A DNA stretch of 64,000 nucleotides from Trichoplax adhaerens (Eukaryota > Placozoa > Uniplacotomia > Trichoplacea > Trichoplacidae), in assembly GCF_000150275.1 (NCBI RefSeq), contig NW_002060943.1:11036878-11100877 (forward strand), read 5' to 3'. Below the pieces are notes generated by a model. That model worked only from the letters and a program-made list of their open reading frames with translations, was not told the DNA's origin and searched no databases. Of this stretch, positions 1-13,700 are shown piece by piece (the stretch's first letter is position 1; the number at the start of each line of letters is the position of its first letter). Made by a program: the position numbers and the translations under genes.

Positions 1-36
1 ACTTAATTACGTTGGAGTAATGAGAGCATGACCTAC

Positions 37-3000
37 ATTTAGCGATGTCATATTGGCACCAAAACGAAATAATGTGTTCATGCAGTGGATCTCGTCATCT
101 CTAATTGCCTTATGCAAAGCAGTTTCATCATTGCTATCCTTATCCTGTAAACAAGGTATTGTAATACTTACATGTTATAGGCATAAACTGATACCAAGTG
201 ACAAGTATTTAAAGCCGTAGAACACAGTAAATCAAAAATATCATTTTCTACAAAATTACGTAGCCAACAGACTTACACGAATGTTAATTAGATTATCATC
301 ACAAAGAGCCTGTAAATATCGGTCTTTGCCATCTTTAGCAGCATTATACACGTCCATAGTAGTAGCCTATTATTACGGCGTATAAAACATTTGTTGCAGA
401 ATTAGTCGAGTCAGGTAGTAATAAATTAATCAAGTTCTACATTTTACGAATATTTTATTACTTAACGACAAGTCTCGTACAGGTAAGTTAAATATGATAA
501 ATTACGTTCCTACCCGCTGAGATATCGCTTTTGATTTATCGCATGCTAATAAAAGCGTATTACAACTTTCGTGATTGCGTTCTTTTGCCAACTGTTGAGG
601 AGTTCTAGCATCCTAAAATAGTAGTAAGTAAACCAAAGTAGTGCATTATACCTATTTTGTACTTCAGTATTTTAAAATTTTCACCGCTTTCTTCACTTCG
701 ATCATATATCGTATAAAGATAATTTGATGTATTACTCACTATGATCATAAGTAGACCAGTATTGGTAATAATAATGCTATTATTTAAGGTTAAAAAGATA
801 GATAATAACCTTATTTAATAAAGTTGTGTCTAATCTATTTTCTATTAACCAATCTAAGATTTCATAAAAGCCCAAGGCAGCTGCCATATGACATAAATTA
901 TTGCCGTTCTATGCAAATTTTTTCCAAACAGTTAGCAATTGTCGGCAGGATACATTGCAATTTGAAAAAAGTAGTAAAGATTAACTGTCAGTGTAATAAC
1001 AAATCTTAGTGGTATAGAGTACTTAGAATACTAATAAACCTGCAATTACCTCATCTAGAACATGGATATCGACATCTTTAGAATGTAGCCATTTCAGAAG
1101 TTCAACACGATTATTTTCAACAGCTATAAAACAAATATTCCGCTTTCCCTGTAGAAAAAATTTTTTATGTTGTTGTGAGTTGTATTGAAGTTGAGATAAT
1201 CTTCATTAATGAATCTATTCCTAAATTTAAAGTTTAGATAAATAAGCGTAATCATACAACCTTATCTCGCCAGGAAAGATCAACATCATGGTCATTTAAC
1301 CATTCCAGGATTTCTTGATGACCTTTGACTGCTGCATAGTAGGTTAGAGTTCGATCTTCCTATTGGTAAATTATCATAAGTGATGTAAAAATGAGAATTT
1401 CGTTGAAATAACAGATTTGAAGCCTCTGAACTTATTATAACAGCAATTCTGTCCTACATCAAAATTACAAATTACACCCTAATAACACTACGTGATATGA
1501 TATACATTAATGGTACAAGTAAAACATGTTAGAACAGTTAATTATTCTTAGAATTAAAGCTTATTTCATACCTCATCTAATTCGTAAATATCGACTCCCT
1601 TTTCATAAAGCCATTCCAAAATGTTTAAATGGCCTTGATCAACCGCGTGCCTAATCAGGCTCCAGCCATGCTGAACAATATAGAATATATTTTTTGTTAT
1701 TAATGTTCGTTATTACGTCTACTTATTGACTGTTATAACTTATATCTAATACTGTATGTGACCAAAATTACTGTCGAGTTATTGTTAATTACATAGGTGA
1801 ATAAATAAATAATTTAAATACAACGATTCTGTAGCGTTGGTAGTAGAAATCTTAAGAAATAAAAGCTTTTTGATATTATACTTAGACTTTGAGCAAACAA
1901 TTGGTCACCTTTTACTAACTAATAAACGGAAACATAACACTACTCCCACATTAAATATCACAAATTCAACCTTATCAGTGCAGGCAATGATTGCTCCATG
2001 TTCGTAAAGTTCGATAACAACTTCCAATGATCCGTTGATAACTGCACTAAATATAGGTGACCTATTTTCATCCTGCCAATAAATGAAATAGTAAAAGTTG
2101 GATTAGAGTATAAGAAGTATAAATTGAGATTTACCGAGTGGCATATCAATTCATTCATCATTTTCATGAGAAGAATACGTGATAATGTAATGAAATAAGT
2201 ATAATATCGGATTAAAAGTTTACTTACATCGCATTCGTTGACTGCTGTTTCATGCTTAAGAAGTAGCCTAATGGCAATTAAATCTAAGCCAATCACAGCC
2301 CTATGGAGACTATTCCTCTGATGTTTATCCTTATGAAAAGGTTACAATACTATTTAATTACGCGATATTATAAAAATAATGTACAAGTACAAAGTTTTCT
2401 AATAAAATGCTATACGGCACCATAATCTCTGTGACATTTACGCCATTGCCAGACATTTCTTTAATTAAGAATTCTCGTCTATCTCGTGCCAATTTGTACA
2501 TATCATCAATGGTTAACTAAATAAAATCAGAAATACGACGGTTAATGAAGTACGTAAGTCGATTTACTTATCTCTACTTACCATTAATGTAATAAGTTGT
2601 ATATGGCAAGTTTCAAATGCATATTCAATTGGTTTTTTATCCATCTATATTTTAATTAAAAGTTTAGTCGCTATAACAGAACTATTACAAATTTTAGCTT
2701 TAAAAAGTCAGTAAGAGGTTAACTTTACTTTAATAAAGAAATAGGCCATTTTAAAACTACTCACATTGTTAAATGAATTGATTTCTATTCCATTTTCAAT
2801 TAAAATTCTAGCGCTATTCTCACATCCGGAAATGGCAGCACAATGTAGTGGAGTATTTCCCATCTGATCAATTTTCATCCAATTGGAAAAATATTAATCG
2901 AATTGAAACGTCTGTATATTAACATAACATATTGCAGCGAAGCCTATTGACTTTTAGTCTATCTGGTGTATTATCATAATCAGTTTATTTTATTACGTCC

Positions 3001-6000
3001 AGGTTGGTTTTATAATATAATTAATCGATATAGTAACACTCACATTAGTTTTGCAATCTAATGGTACTCCTTTCTCTATTAGCCACTCCAGAACAGAACT
3101 TTGCCGATACATCGCAGCTACATGAACCATCTGCCAATTCACCTAAACAGTAACGTAACCGAATTAAAAGAAGGCAAAAATTTTTCATCTAGTATTTGAA
3201 TAAAATAAGGAAAATCTATGCATAATTCAAGAACTATCCATGAGTCACTACAGATTGCTTAAAACTTACATTATTTTCAAATTCTATATCACCGCCATAT
3301 AGGTATAGTAGTTCAAGGACATCCAAGTCCCCTTTCATTGTTGCCATGTGCATAATGGTATTACCATATTTCTAGTTAGATACAGATACAAAAATTAAGC
3401 ACCAGTGAAACCTTTAAATGCTGAAGTAGAGCAATTAAGTTAGAAAAGAATAATAATGTTCAAAGCTAACAATTTTTAATGAGGATGATTGTTGGTAACG
3501 TATAGACTATATTAAATAGACGATAATAATTGCAATTCTAAATTAATTAAAAGAAAGAATACCAATTGTCGCCTAACTTACATCAGCAAAATTTGGATTA
3601 GCTCCATATTTAAGTGACCACTCGATAGCTCTAGTATTATGATCGCTAACGGCAATAGGCAATAATGCTTGCTAAGACATACCAAAATCAATTGTAGAAA
3701 TCATACCATTATTTAAATGGATAGAGATTCATCAGTTAAATCTATCACACAATCTAATTGACTGAAACCATGCAGTAATGATTCGTACGAAAGAGAACAC
3801 TTCGAGATTAGTATTTAATGCTGTATTATAAATAGTAGAAGAAAGCACTTATAGAATGAAGACCAATCCATTTTAAAGTTACTTAAACTCTTACCGCTTT
3901 CTCAATTTCAGGCTTGTAAATGATATCGTGTAACATAGCAGAACTACGCGATTCTTCACCTTTATTTGCATCATGAGTGAATTGAAATATATTTATCTCC
4001 GTTGCACCAACGATGGAAGGATGTATACCCAATGAACGTCTCCGGTGAATGTCGATAATCGGTTTAAAACATCCAGTATCATCAAGCTGAATATCTTCAT
4101 TTTGCAGCTTTTCAATCTAGTAAAAAGCATGATATTAGAGTATTAATTAGGTGAAATGAAATTTATCACCCAACGTATTGATAACAATGACTGCAATTTT
4201 TACTCATGGTATTGATATATATGTAGCATTATTGTATAGTATGTCATTGATCTGGTACGTTGCAGCACTTGACTGCTAACGCTCGTAAATACACTTATAA
4301 ATAGTATAAACAAATGAATTACTGATTCTTCCACCATAATCGCATTCAGCGTGGTTTCGACAGATGAATTATCGCTATTTTTATTCTGAAATCGATGATT
4401 TTGTTCGGATATAAATCCTTCATCTTCAACACTGTCCGGTTCCGTACTAGAATTTTTTACATCTGTAACAGTGTTGTTCATGTCTGAAGCAAGTAACTGC
4501 TCGAGGTCTTCGTTGACAGCAAGTTGAGTTTCTAATTCTCGTAGCCTTAATCTTTCTTGTAATTCTTCGATAGTCTTCTCAAATTGTGCAGGATCTACAG
4601 TTTAATTAACTAAATTTTAGACAGATCAACAAGATCGAGCATTCCATGTCGGTTACAGAATTGGATATCAATATCAGTCTACTTTGGTATTCAATAGTTA
4701 GGTATAAAACGAATATAGGTATCATTTAAAAATTAAGTTTCATCAAGCTGCTACAATTACAATAATAGCAAATATGGTACTAAAGTGTCCCTACGAAAAA
4801 ATCTGAACTTACCGAAAAATTCTCTGTAACCTTTCATTCTTATTGCATCGATGTCACGATAAGAGCTTGCCTTAAGACAATTCACTTCCAGTAGAACAAT
4901 ATCGGTAGCGAAGTCAAGTAACTGAATAATAAATTTAAAGATAGAACAATTTATTCAGTACTTACGCTGCCAGATTATAATTATGATCTCACGAATTTCG
5001 TCTTAAAATTAAAAAATCTCTATAATTAATTATATAAAATCTATTTATATCCTAACTATATTCCTATAACGGTTTTATTTATATCCCAGTTATAAAATTA
5101 ACTTAAAATTACGATACTTATTCAACACTCATATGTTATTTTTCGTAGAAATAATTACAACGCTGTACGATTAGACGTCACAAATATAGTAATTTAAACA
5201 ATTATATTACCTGGTCGATTGGAGGTGAGAATAGTCTACTTTCTTCAATTATTTCAAGCGTATCTGTTTCAGCATCCCATATAGGAACCCATTCATTTTT
5301 ATCAGAATTCCATAAACATACAGCTTTAACTCCACCAGCCATGTAAGTTTCATAGATATCTACCTGATGCACATAAAGCGGCTCTGCAAACTGAACCTTT
5401 GACATAATTGCATAAAAAATTTTATCATAAATCACACTCGTATAGCAATGTGTTCCGAGTTAATCTGTCATAACAAATGATATTCACTCCTATAATAAAG
5501 GACGTCTTAATCATGAATCTAAGACAAGTTTACGGCATTTTTTCACTTCTTCTATATTACAAACGTTATTTTTAGATACGTTTAGACGTTAAAATACATA
5601 CTACAACACATTGCCTAGAATTGAGTCTCCCCTGCGCCCAAGCTCCTTCGTGGTGACCGTACTTTGGATAGACTTTTGGTGGGCCGATTAACTGCCGAAC
5701 ATTCCACCTATTTACAAGAATATTTAAAGGGTTAATTTATATAAGTCGAACATAGAAATATGAAGTATAAAAAATAAAAATAATATGGTAATGGTTAAAA
5801 TGTTAAAATCAGCTTTTATAAAATAATTTTTAGTCTAGTTACAAAATGAGATTCCCTGTGATACTATGATACTAACCTTAAGCTATCTAATTGAGTGGTA
5901 TGATTAACAATGTCATCAACCCAAAGTGAAATTTTTTCTGGAGGATCAGGGAAAACAATAGTGGACTCTGAATTTGCAAAATCATCTGGATGGACTTGAA

Positions 6001-6494
6001 TTTCTACATGTTTGCTTCGTTTCTATCGAATTTGATATTAGCATGATAGATTAACTAAACTTAAACTCATCTTCAAAGCATTACTTTACAACGCACATCA
6101 ATATCTTATTAACGCTAAAAAAAGTATTGCTCAAAAAAATCACTAAGTCCAATAAAACTACAACTATTAGTATGGAAAGATATGACATAAAAACATTTTC
6201 TAGTTATCTGTAAGAATTTCTTTCATGATACTCCTTATAAATGTCATGAATACGATATAGTCATCCGTTTCTACTGTGTATGTACGAGTATGTAAGGATT
6301 TGTTGTTTATTAGTGTGTTATGAGCCAAGATGTTTTTGTTAAATAAGAATATTTTAAGATTATTAGCCTACCTTGCGGAATATTGATGGTATCCAAGTTT
6401 GTCGATCTTCAGGGTTGATTTCCGATTCTCCTGGTTCATCCTCATCAGGAATATACAAACCTTTATGGTAATTAACAGCCCAAGGAGCCGTCAT
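37..6494 (-). CDS. Ankyrin-repeat protein with N-terminal FBXL4-like discoidin domain (C-terminus off left edge)
   Basis: Exons, 5' to 3' on the minus strand: 6494-6372, 6022-5877, 5707-5602, 5396-5211, 4921-4813, 4594-4323, 4116-3895, 3671-3582, 3371-3270, 3130-3044, 2863-2765, 2644-2582, 2516-2421, 2317-2228, 2072-1971, 1670-1572, 1359-1261, 1148-1050, 908-810, 612-514, 366-277, 144-37; all phases agree and at least 862 residues are visible. Residues about 97-225 hold GPPKVYPKYG and a VDIYETY segment, resembling the discoidin-like beta-sandwich of F-box protein FBXL4. Next come a short charged, coiled-coil-like stretch (EKTIEELQERLRLRELETQL) and a low-complexity linker. From residue about 389 each exon encodes one roughly 33-residue ankyrin unit (for example GNTPLHCAAISGCENSARIL). 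No F-box was seen. The start is the first ATG before a long in-frame exon. A final donor at 35-36 shows that coding continues outside the window. Likely a cytoplasmic binding or scaffold protein; its partner is unknown. Confidence 0.85.
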
Positions 6495-9400
6495 GTTGTA
6501 TTAGAGCGATTTAAGTATAATACCTTGAAGAAATGTTAAGTTTCAAAAGATCAGTCAACCGAAAGTATAGACGGCAGTATCGTACTTTATGATATAGCTC
6601 GATTCTATGATGGTAAGCTTTGCGGATGATAATCTGTACGTAACAATGATTGCATTACCTTATTAGAGAAAATATGATATGACACGAGAAACACCTTATG
6701 GAAATTTTAATTCACACAATTTTTGTTAAAGTAAATAAATTTTGTTAGCCAGAATTCTTAAAATACGACGATATAGGCAGGTTACAGGAATATTGGATTG
6801 TGGCTACGGTGGTTGAATATCATTTGCACGAAATGATTACGTATGAGTGAAAAATGTGCATTTTAAAAGAGAATGATTCGGTGCTAATAATTCTGTCATG
6901 ATTCTCTTATTAAAATTTATATTTAAAAAGGCACAAGTAAGAGGTTTAATAAAGGTCTTAAAAATGAAAATGAATCAAACGTAACGTAAAAAGTAACACC
7001 TTTCAATAATGTAATTCTGAGTATAGTTCTGGTAGTTAACTTGTTTAGGCAAGGGTCTACTTGTAATCAGGGCATCATTTTGAAACAAAAATGATTGTGA
7101 ATGTGTAGACCAATTTCGAGAAAAATTTCTTCATGTTTTCTAACTTACTGTGCCCATGTTTGCTAAAAAGAATTACATAGTGTACATGAAAAATTTATGA
7201 GTCAAGGCGAAGACCAATCAGTTTAAAATGCGAATTAGAGTAAAGAAAGTGAGATAAGATTAAGAAACTTTTTCTTAGTTTTAGTTGCCGGTGCTTTATT
7301 GTTAGGTAAAAATTTCGTCCATAGAGTACTTGTTCGTATGTTAGAACACCCTAAAATATGCCTTTTTGGGATGAGAATGTCTGTAAAAATTGCAATTATG
7401 AGAAATTCTTTCGTATTTTTTTAGCTAAGGTATATGTTCACTCGTACTTGAACAGTATCATATACTCTTACAAAGGATTGGGTACAGTAGTTATGATTTA
7501 ATTTATTTAGTTTACTTCTACGCAATCCTAGAACCGCCAATTTGATAAAATAGATTTAGGACTTGTAGGTGTGTACCAGCGTAAGAATTAAAGTGAATTT
7601 AGTTCAGTTTGGTAGTTGTTAAAATTACAAGAGTCTGCTACAGTCGCTACTCATTACCATAGATAAATAATCATTTTACCTAAACTACACAGGCATAGTC
7701 GTGTTAACAGAAAAATGATTTGATGGATCCAGTTTAAAATTTTGTTTTTCAAGTAAAATTAGTGCAATTAAAAGGAATAAAATTTTTTTAATTTTATTAT
7801 TCTTAAGATACGCCACTTTATATTCAACTACTTGACTCCATCAAATTGGTCGGATAACCATTTTATATAATTTTAACTGAATGATTGAAAAAACTATGTA
7901 CGAAGCATAAGCTCACGCTGAAAACTCTGGAATTTTTTCATTATTTTTTAATATTAACTAAAGCAAATAACTCATTATTACATCGTCTTTAAAGATATGT
8001 TAGCAAGTAAACATTACGTATTTAAAGTCTTGTTAGTGGCATATCTTTCATTATATTACCTTCCTATAATATTTTTCCTGTCGTTTTATTCTGTAAATCA
8101 AAAATGGCGCTTGAGATTTAGCTAAGGAAAAAATCTTGACGTATTAAGGGCACTAAATTAGAACATGAGAGGAAAATCAACAGGTTGTAATACACAGTAG
8201 AAAAGGCAGCGCAATGATGCAGTGTTTATTTAATTGAAGTAAAAATTTTATACTAAGGGTAATGTCTGGCTTTATTTTAGTACAATGGAGATTAACTATG
8301 GCTGTACCGGAGGCAACGACGACAGCATGATATAGTATTGTGATGTGGAGTTAACCTTCCTGGCTCTTTCTTCTGCTATTATGACGTAAGAAATAGTTGA
8401 ATGTATAGTTTTTGAAAAGAAAGCTGTAGAGGTAGACATTGTAAACAGTCGCGGGCGCATCTAATTTGCGAAAAACTGAATATGCATTCATCAAGCATGA
8501 TGAATAAACGTAATAATGGACCCAAGGGATATTCACTTGCATTGTAAAATGGAATTCCTTGTAGATTTGCTTCTTTGCACGTATTGTTATGTTATGAAGT
8601 TACGATTAGCTATTTACTATGGCACGATAAATTGAAGTTGATCGCTTGTCTGAAATACATCACGTCATAGGACTATTTTGCAAGCTAAATTCCCAAAAAA
8701 TATTTAGTCACGATGCGGTTCGTTAGTAACGAGAGAGTAATGCTGATATGGAATTATTCAATCATTTGAAACGAGTTCTTATTCTCTTTATTTTCATACA
8801 GTATACTCGTAAGTTATTTATTTGCAACTTTCATCACTCACGTTGTATCTACTTTATAACAAAAAGTCCGCAATGACTAGAGCACAAGCATATTGAAGAA
8901 ATCTTTTTGCAATTATTTCCTTGTTTTCTACAACTAAGTGTGCTATTACTAGCTAGGTTTATTGGTGCTTAAGTTTAAGGAATAATATGGCTTGAAAATA
9001 AGCGCGTACTTTTTATGCTGTATTTCCGTAAATTGTAGCAAGGGCATTAGCTCAACTCTAGAATATCATAAAATAACTTACGAACATTAAAATCTACACT
9101 TCAATTAAAGAATAAAGAAAGTAGGAGATTTTAATAGTCACGCTGCCAACAATTTTTGTAATCTGGTATGTGAATACTAGATATCACTCTCCAACCAACT
9201 ATTAATGAGGGATCATTAACCTGATTAATACTCACAGATACATTATATTGAAGTACCACTTAAGATTTGCAAATGGTTAAATTTTTACCCAGTTTAATTG
9301 ATAGGATTGTACTGCACTATAAACTAGGGCTAATAGACTACGATTCATTCAGTAGTCCAGTATTGTAGCCGCGTCCCTATGTCGTAATGTGCAATAGGTC

Positions 9401-10739
9401 ATGTCATAACTTGGTAAAACACTTTAAGAAAATTACCATTAACCTCGAACATAATGCATATGACATATGGGCATTCAACTACACCAGCCTATGAAAAGTT
9501 CTTAGAATACTTAGCTGATGTTGTCGAGGGGTTTCGATTGTACAATTGTACATCTACGTGTATGTGCTGAAAAATAACAGAAAGCTAATCTTTCTATCCT
9601 TCTTTTTAATCCATAAAAATGCAGAGATCAGACGACGTAGTTGTTTCAATGGGTTTCCCAATGTTAACGCTCATCTTACAAGCAGGGACTTCTAAGAGAA
9701 AATTACAAGTCCCTGGTACAAGTCTAGACCTTGTGCGAGTTGGCATAGGTAGTGGAAAGTACAGTATTAATTAAGCTAGATGATGGATCAAAACACTACC
9801 GCTGTAGAATAGTTGAAATAGCATTAAATCTGATTCGTTTTTCAGTTTATTAACTGTAAATTCAAGAGCAATTTACAGAAGATGATAAATTAGCGTGTAG
9901 TATACCATAATCTATTAATATAGGAGTCTATAAGTGTAAGTACGCGTATGTTGATAAATTTCTTTTAAAATTTCCAAGTTGGAGACACACTCTAGTTTCC
10001 ATAGAGATGTCTACGTACGATATCATACTGTAGTAGCAGTATAATATGGTCGTCATAGTGTACATAGTACACTAAAGTACATACTGTATTTGTACAAAAC
10101 TGGGGTACCACCACTACAGCATATTATGTCTTTACTCTTTGCCATCAAGGAATCACCACGGCAACGGATGGCAGGCACACTTGGTTAAAAGGCTTTTTAT
10201 ACTGTATCTATGATATCAACTTGAGTAGAATTTAAGTGATTCCTGTAATAAGACTAAAACCCTATCCTCAGGCTGAAAGATTATCCAATTATCTACTGTA
10301 ATACTACTATTGATGGTCATCAATATTATCTTCCTTATTTCAACTGCTTTAGCTTGTGATTTTGCAGTTGAAATGCCCATGCATCCTTCTATACTGTACA
10401 CTAAGCTATAGTACAGTACAGTATGTATGGCACAGAATGTCAATAATAAAAGTTTAAAATAACTGTTTTGGCGCAATAATTAAATTTGTGATAGGACAGT
10501 AACAGCAGTCGTAGCCTAGTTCAACACCGTGAACAACTTGAACTGATTCGCAATTAACCCATTCTACATATTGGATTGAAATTATTCATGGCTATATACG
10601 ATGATGTATACTGATCATAATCTGACGGAATTGGCATTCTTTAACCGTAGATATTTACTATCGAGCAGTTTAAGCTGATCCTATTCCTTACTCAAGTCAC
10701 TCATTTTTCTACGGTATAAGATAATTTCCTGTTATAGCA
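6495..10739. other. Intergenic spacer between divergent genes, no gene seen
   Basis: This 4.2 kb lies between the starts of the ankyrin gene (minus) and LRRCC1 (plus), so it should hold both promoters. I found only short stop-rich frames without splice partners. Palindrome-like GTAC-rich stretches occur at about 10055-10100 and 10391-10425 (for example TACTGTACACTA and TAGTACAGTACAGTATG). No CpG-like block or clear TATA site stands out. Confidence 0.6.
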
Positions 10740-13700
10740 ATGGACGAAGATAACAAAAAACAGTTATGCCTTATCGATGAAGGCATTAATAGCCTTCACG
10801 ATCTGAAATTAGATCCTAAATTGACCATTTTAAATCTACATTGCAATCGTATAAAGCAGATCGAAAATCTACTCTTTCTACATCAATTATATCATCTGGA
10901 TTTATCTTCCAATTCCATTACACAAATAGCCGGTCTAGATAGCTTAGTTTCATTGAGAATCTTAAATTTAGCTTGCAATAAAATTAAAGTTGTGGAAAAC
11001 TTACAAAATCTAAGGTTTGATATAGTATATTCATTTCTTCATCACCAAGATAATACTTTCACGTTAAAATTGCAAACTATATTCATCTTTTCCTTTTATC
11101 ACAGGTTATTAACCAAGCTAAATCTAGCATATAACGAAATTGACGATGTTTCTGGTTTTCAAGACATGGCTGGTCCAGATTATCGAATCTCTCATATTGA
11201 TTTACGCGCCAACTTTATACGCAATCTGTCTCATTTAATTAACTGTATCAGTAATCTCTCCAATATCAGAGAACTGCAATTTCAACATGGATCCGAAGAA
11301 TTATCCGACAATCCGATGTGTAAACAAGATGGGTATAGGGAAAAAATATTTCAAGCATTACAACCGTTAGAAATTTTAGATGGTTTCGATAGAAGTGGTA
11401 AATTAGCTGCAGAATTCGATAATAAAGACGTTCCAGGTACGTAATTCTTAATTCTTCCCTTCCGTCTTCCACCGTAGATCACAAGATATTGAAGAATTAA
11501 ATTAAAATGTTAGCTGCAATACAATATGCTTTATCCAAACTTAGATACTAGCAATGTCCAGCATATTGAGACCGTACATTCAACTAACTCTAAGATATGT
11601 TAGTCTATCATGCGAATGTTGTAGTCGTACGTACGCGTACTATATGATCATGATTTTTGCTTTCTTGCTGTCGCTAGTATGACTACGAAGAGATCTCCAC
11701 ATGTATCGTTTTACAAAAAAACTTTCTTGTTACTACCTTAATTTCATTGCTATGAATCTTTAATCCTTTTAAATCATTGTTAAAGGTGTTGAGGAGTATC
11801 TAGAATATTTAATGTCGACCAGTTCATCAAGTTCGGTCAAGGTAATCAATTAATTAAACTACTTTAAAAGAAGTTCTCTATGTGAACTATTTGCAAAGCC
11901 ACTTACAGTGATCGCTTGTTGGTTATATATAATTATCTATAGTACTGTAGAATCCATAAAATACAACTTGCTTTTATATGCGTATGTTCATAGGAAGCTG
12001 CCTTCCAAGTTAAAACGCCTAAAATTAATGCTGCCATCGACAAATTCTACCAACGAGGCACCAAATTAATCTCAGAAGTAGAAGACAATAAAGTAAGTGT
12101 AAGATCATGTACTCGTACCATGTACGCCTTATATCTAATCACTAATGCTGCGACTTACTTCTTTCATTAATAGTTTCAAAAGGAATATGATCTAAATGAA
12201 GATACTGACGGAATCGATGATCAATTACCTCCGGCGATGAAGCCTCTAATTGTTATTAAAGTAAGGGTACAATTGAAATAATTAATACTTAGGCAAGCAA
12301 TATAGTGAAGCAATCTCCCTTGCTATTCAATCGGTAGCTACAGCTTAGTTTGCTCAATCCGTGATTAATAACACCTTTAATTTATTGCAGAATGAGAAAA
12401 AATCAATTATCTCAAAAACTATTCGTAAAAGTAGTGAAAATACAGCTGAAAGTACAGATGAAAATTATGCTAAATATTGGAGTCTTCAAACAACTAGTGC
12501 AAGCGATGATCGGCGCAATAACCTTCAAAGAGGTGGAGTTCCCAAAGCGGACCCGACATATCTTTCTACGAGCTTTGCTTCCTTATTTATTATTGCTAAT
12601 TCACGTAGTTTAGTCACTCTGCAATGAGACACTACCGTATTTTATTTGATCGTCTCATTGATTGGGCGTATCCATATTGAGATTTTTCTATCTTTAATGA
12701 GCTAATCTCAATATAAAAGTTTAATGATTTTACTTGCGAAATTGCCGCAGTTTAGTATCAATCCCTGTACCACTAGTATCAAATTGCACATATCATTTTT
12801 GGTCTCTTTCGTTACTGATTTCGCATTCTAACTTCGTACTACTCTACATAGAGACAAGTAGCAAAGAAAATATCGAAAGTGATCATGAAAAATTTAATCG
12901 CCATATGGAGAAGAAAAAACCTTCACTAAAGAAATCTAATCTAAGAAAAACTAAATCTGAGCGACTTCGACGACCTCAACCGCTCAAAATGAATATTGTC
13001 CATCTCGGAGATAATCGTGACTCAATTGATAAGGAAGGTAGCATTCCCGCAAACATTGTAAGTAATTTCTTGGCTTTATTTAGATAACATGCTAGATATT
13101 ATAGTCTAATGCAGTATCTACAGTGTCGTTTTGGTCTGCTAATTCATTTATCTCTAACGTGTCATGAATAACTCCGACACTACAATATTCTAGACAATTT
13201 TAAAAGAATTGGACGCAGAAAAAGAGCGTAGATGGAAAGCCGAAATGGCAGCCAGAAAATTAGTGGACCACATCCAAAATCTGCAGAGAAAATGTATGTC
13301 TGAACGAATTTCCTGAACTTACGATTAAGCGTACAATATCTCTAGTGCTACTGTGCATACTGTACAATGTACAGTACAATACATTAGTGACCCTAAAGTA
13401 CATCATTTTTAGAGCACAAGACTCTGTTGTAACTATTATCGGAACTATTTTGTTTGTAATTTTGTAATCGTAGCACATTCTAAGCAAGTTTCCGTTAACT
13501 TTCAGTATCTGCTAGTGAGAAAACTCGCTATCTGGCCATTGACACATCCGCAAAACTTCAGCGAATTGTAGAAAAAGAACATAACGAGAAAATTGAAGAA
13601 CAACAAAAACTTCTAGAACTGCAGGTTTGAATATTAAAGTAGAAGTCACGAATCAGCCATAATTATATATGTTACGGCTAAAGCCCGAACCCCAGTTATT

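Noticed and set aside
5602-5630. GC donor just after LNSR in ankyrin-gene exon 3
   Set aside because: A standard GT donor slightly further on (GTA|GTATGT) keeps frame and gives RQCVVVQFAEP, which fits the discoidin domain better.
10216-10476. 86-codon open frame on minus upstream of LRRCC1
   Set aside because: It crosses a TACTGTAC/GTACAGTA cluster, with no homology or splice partners.
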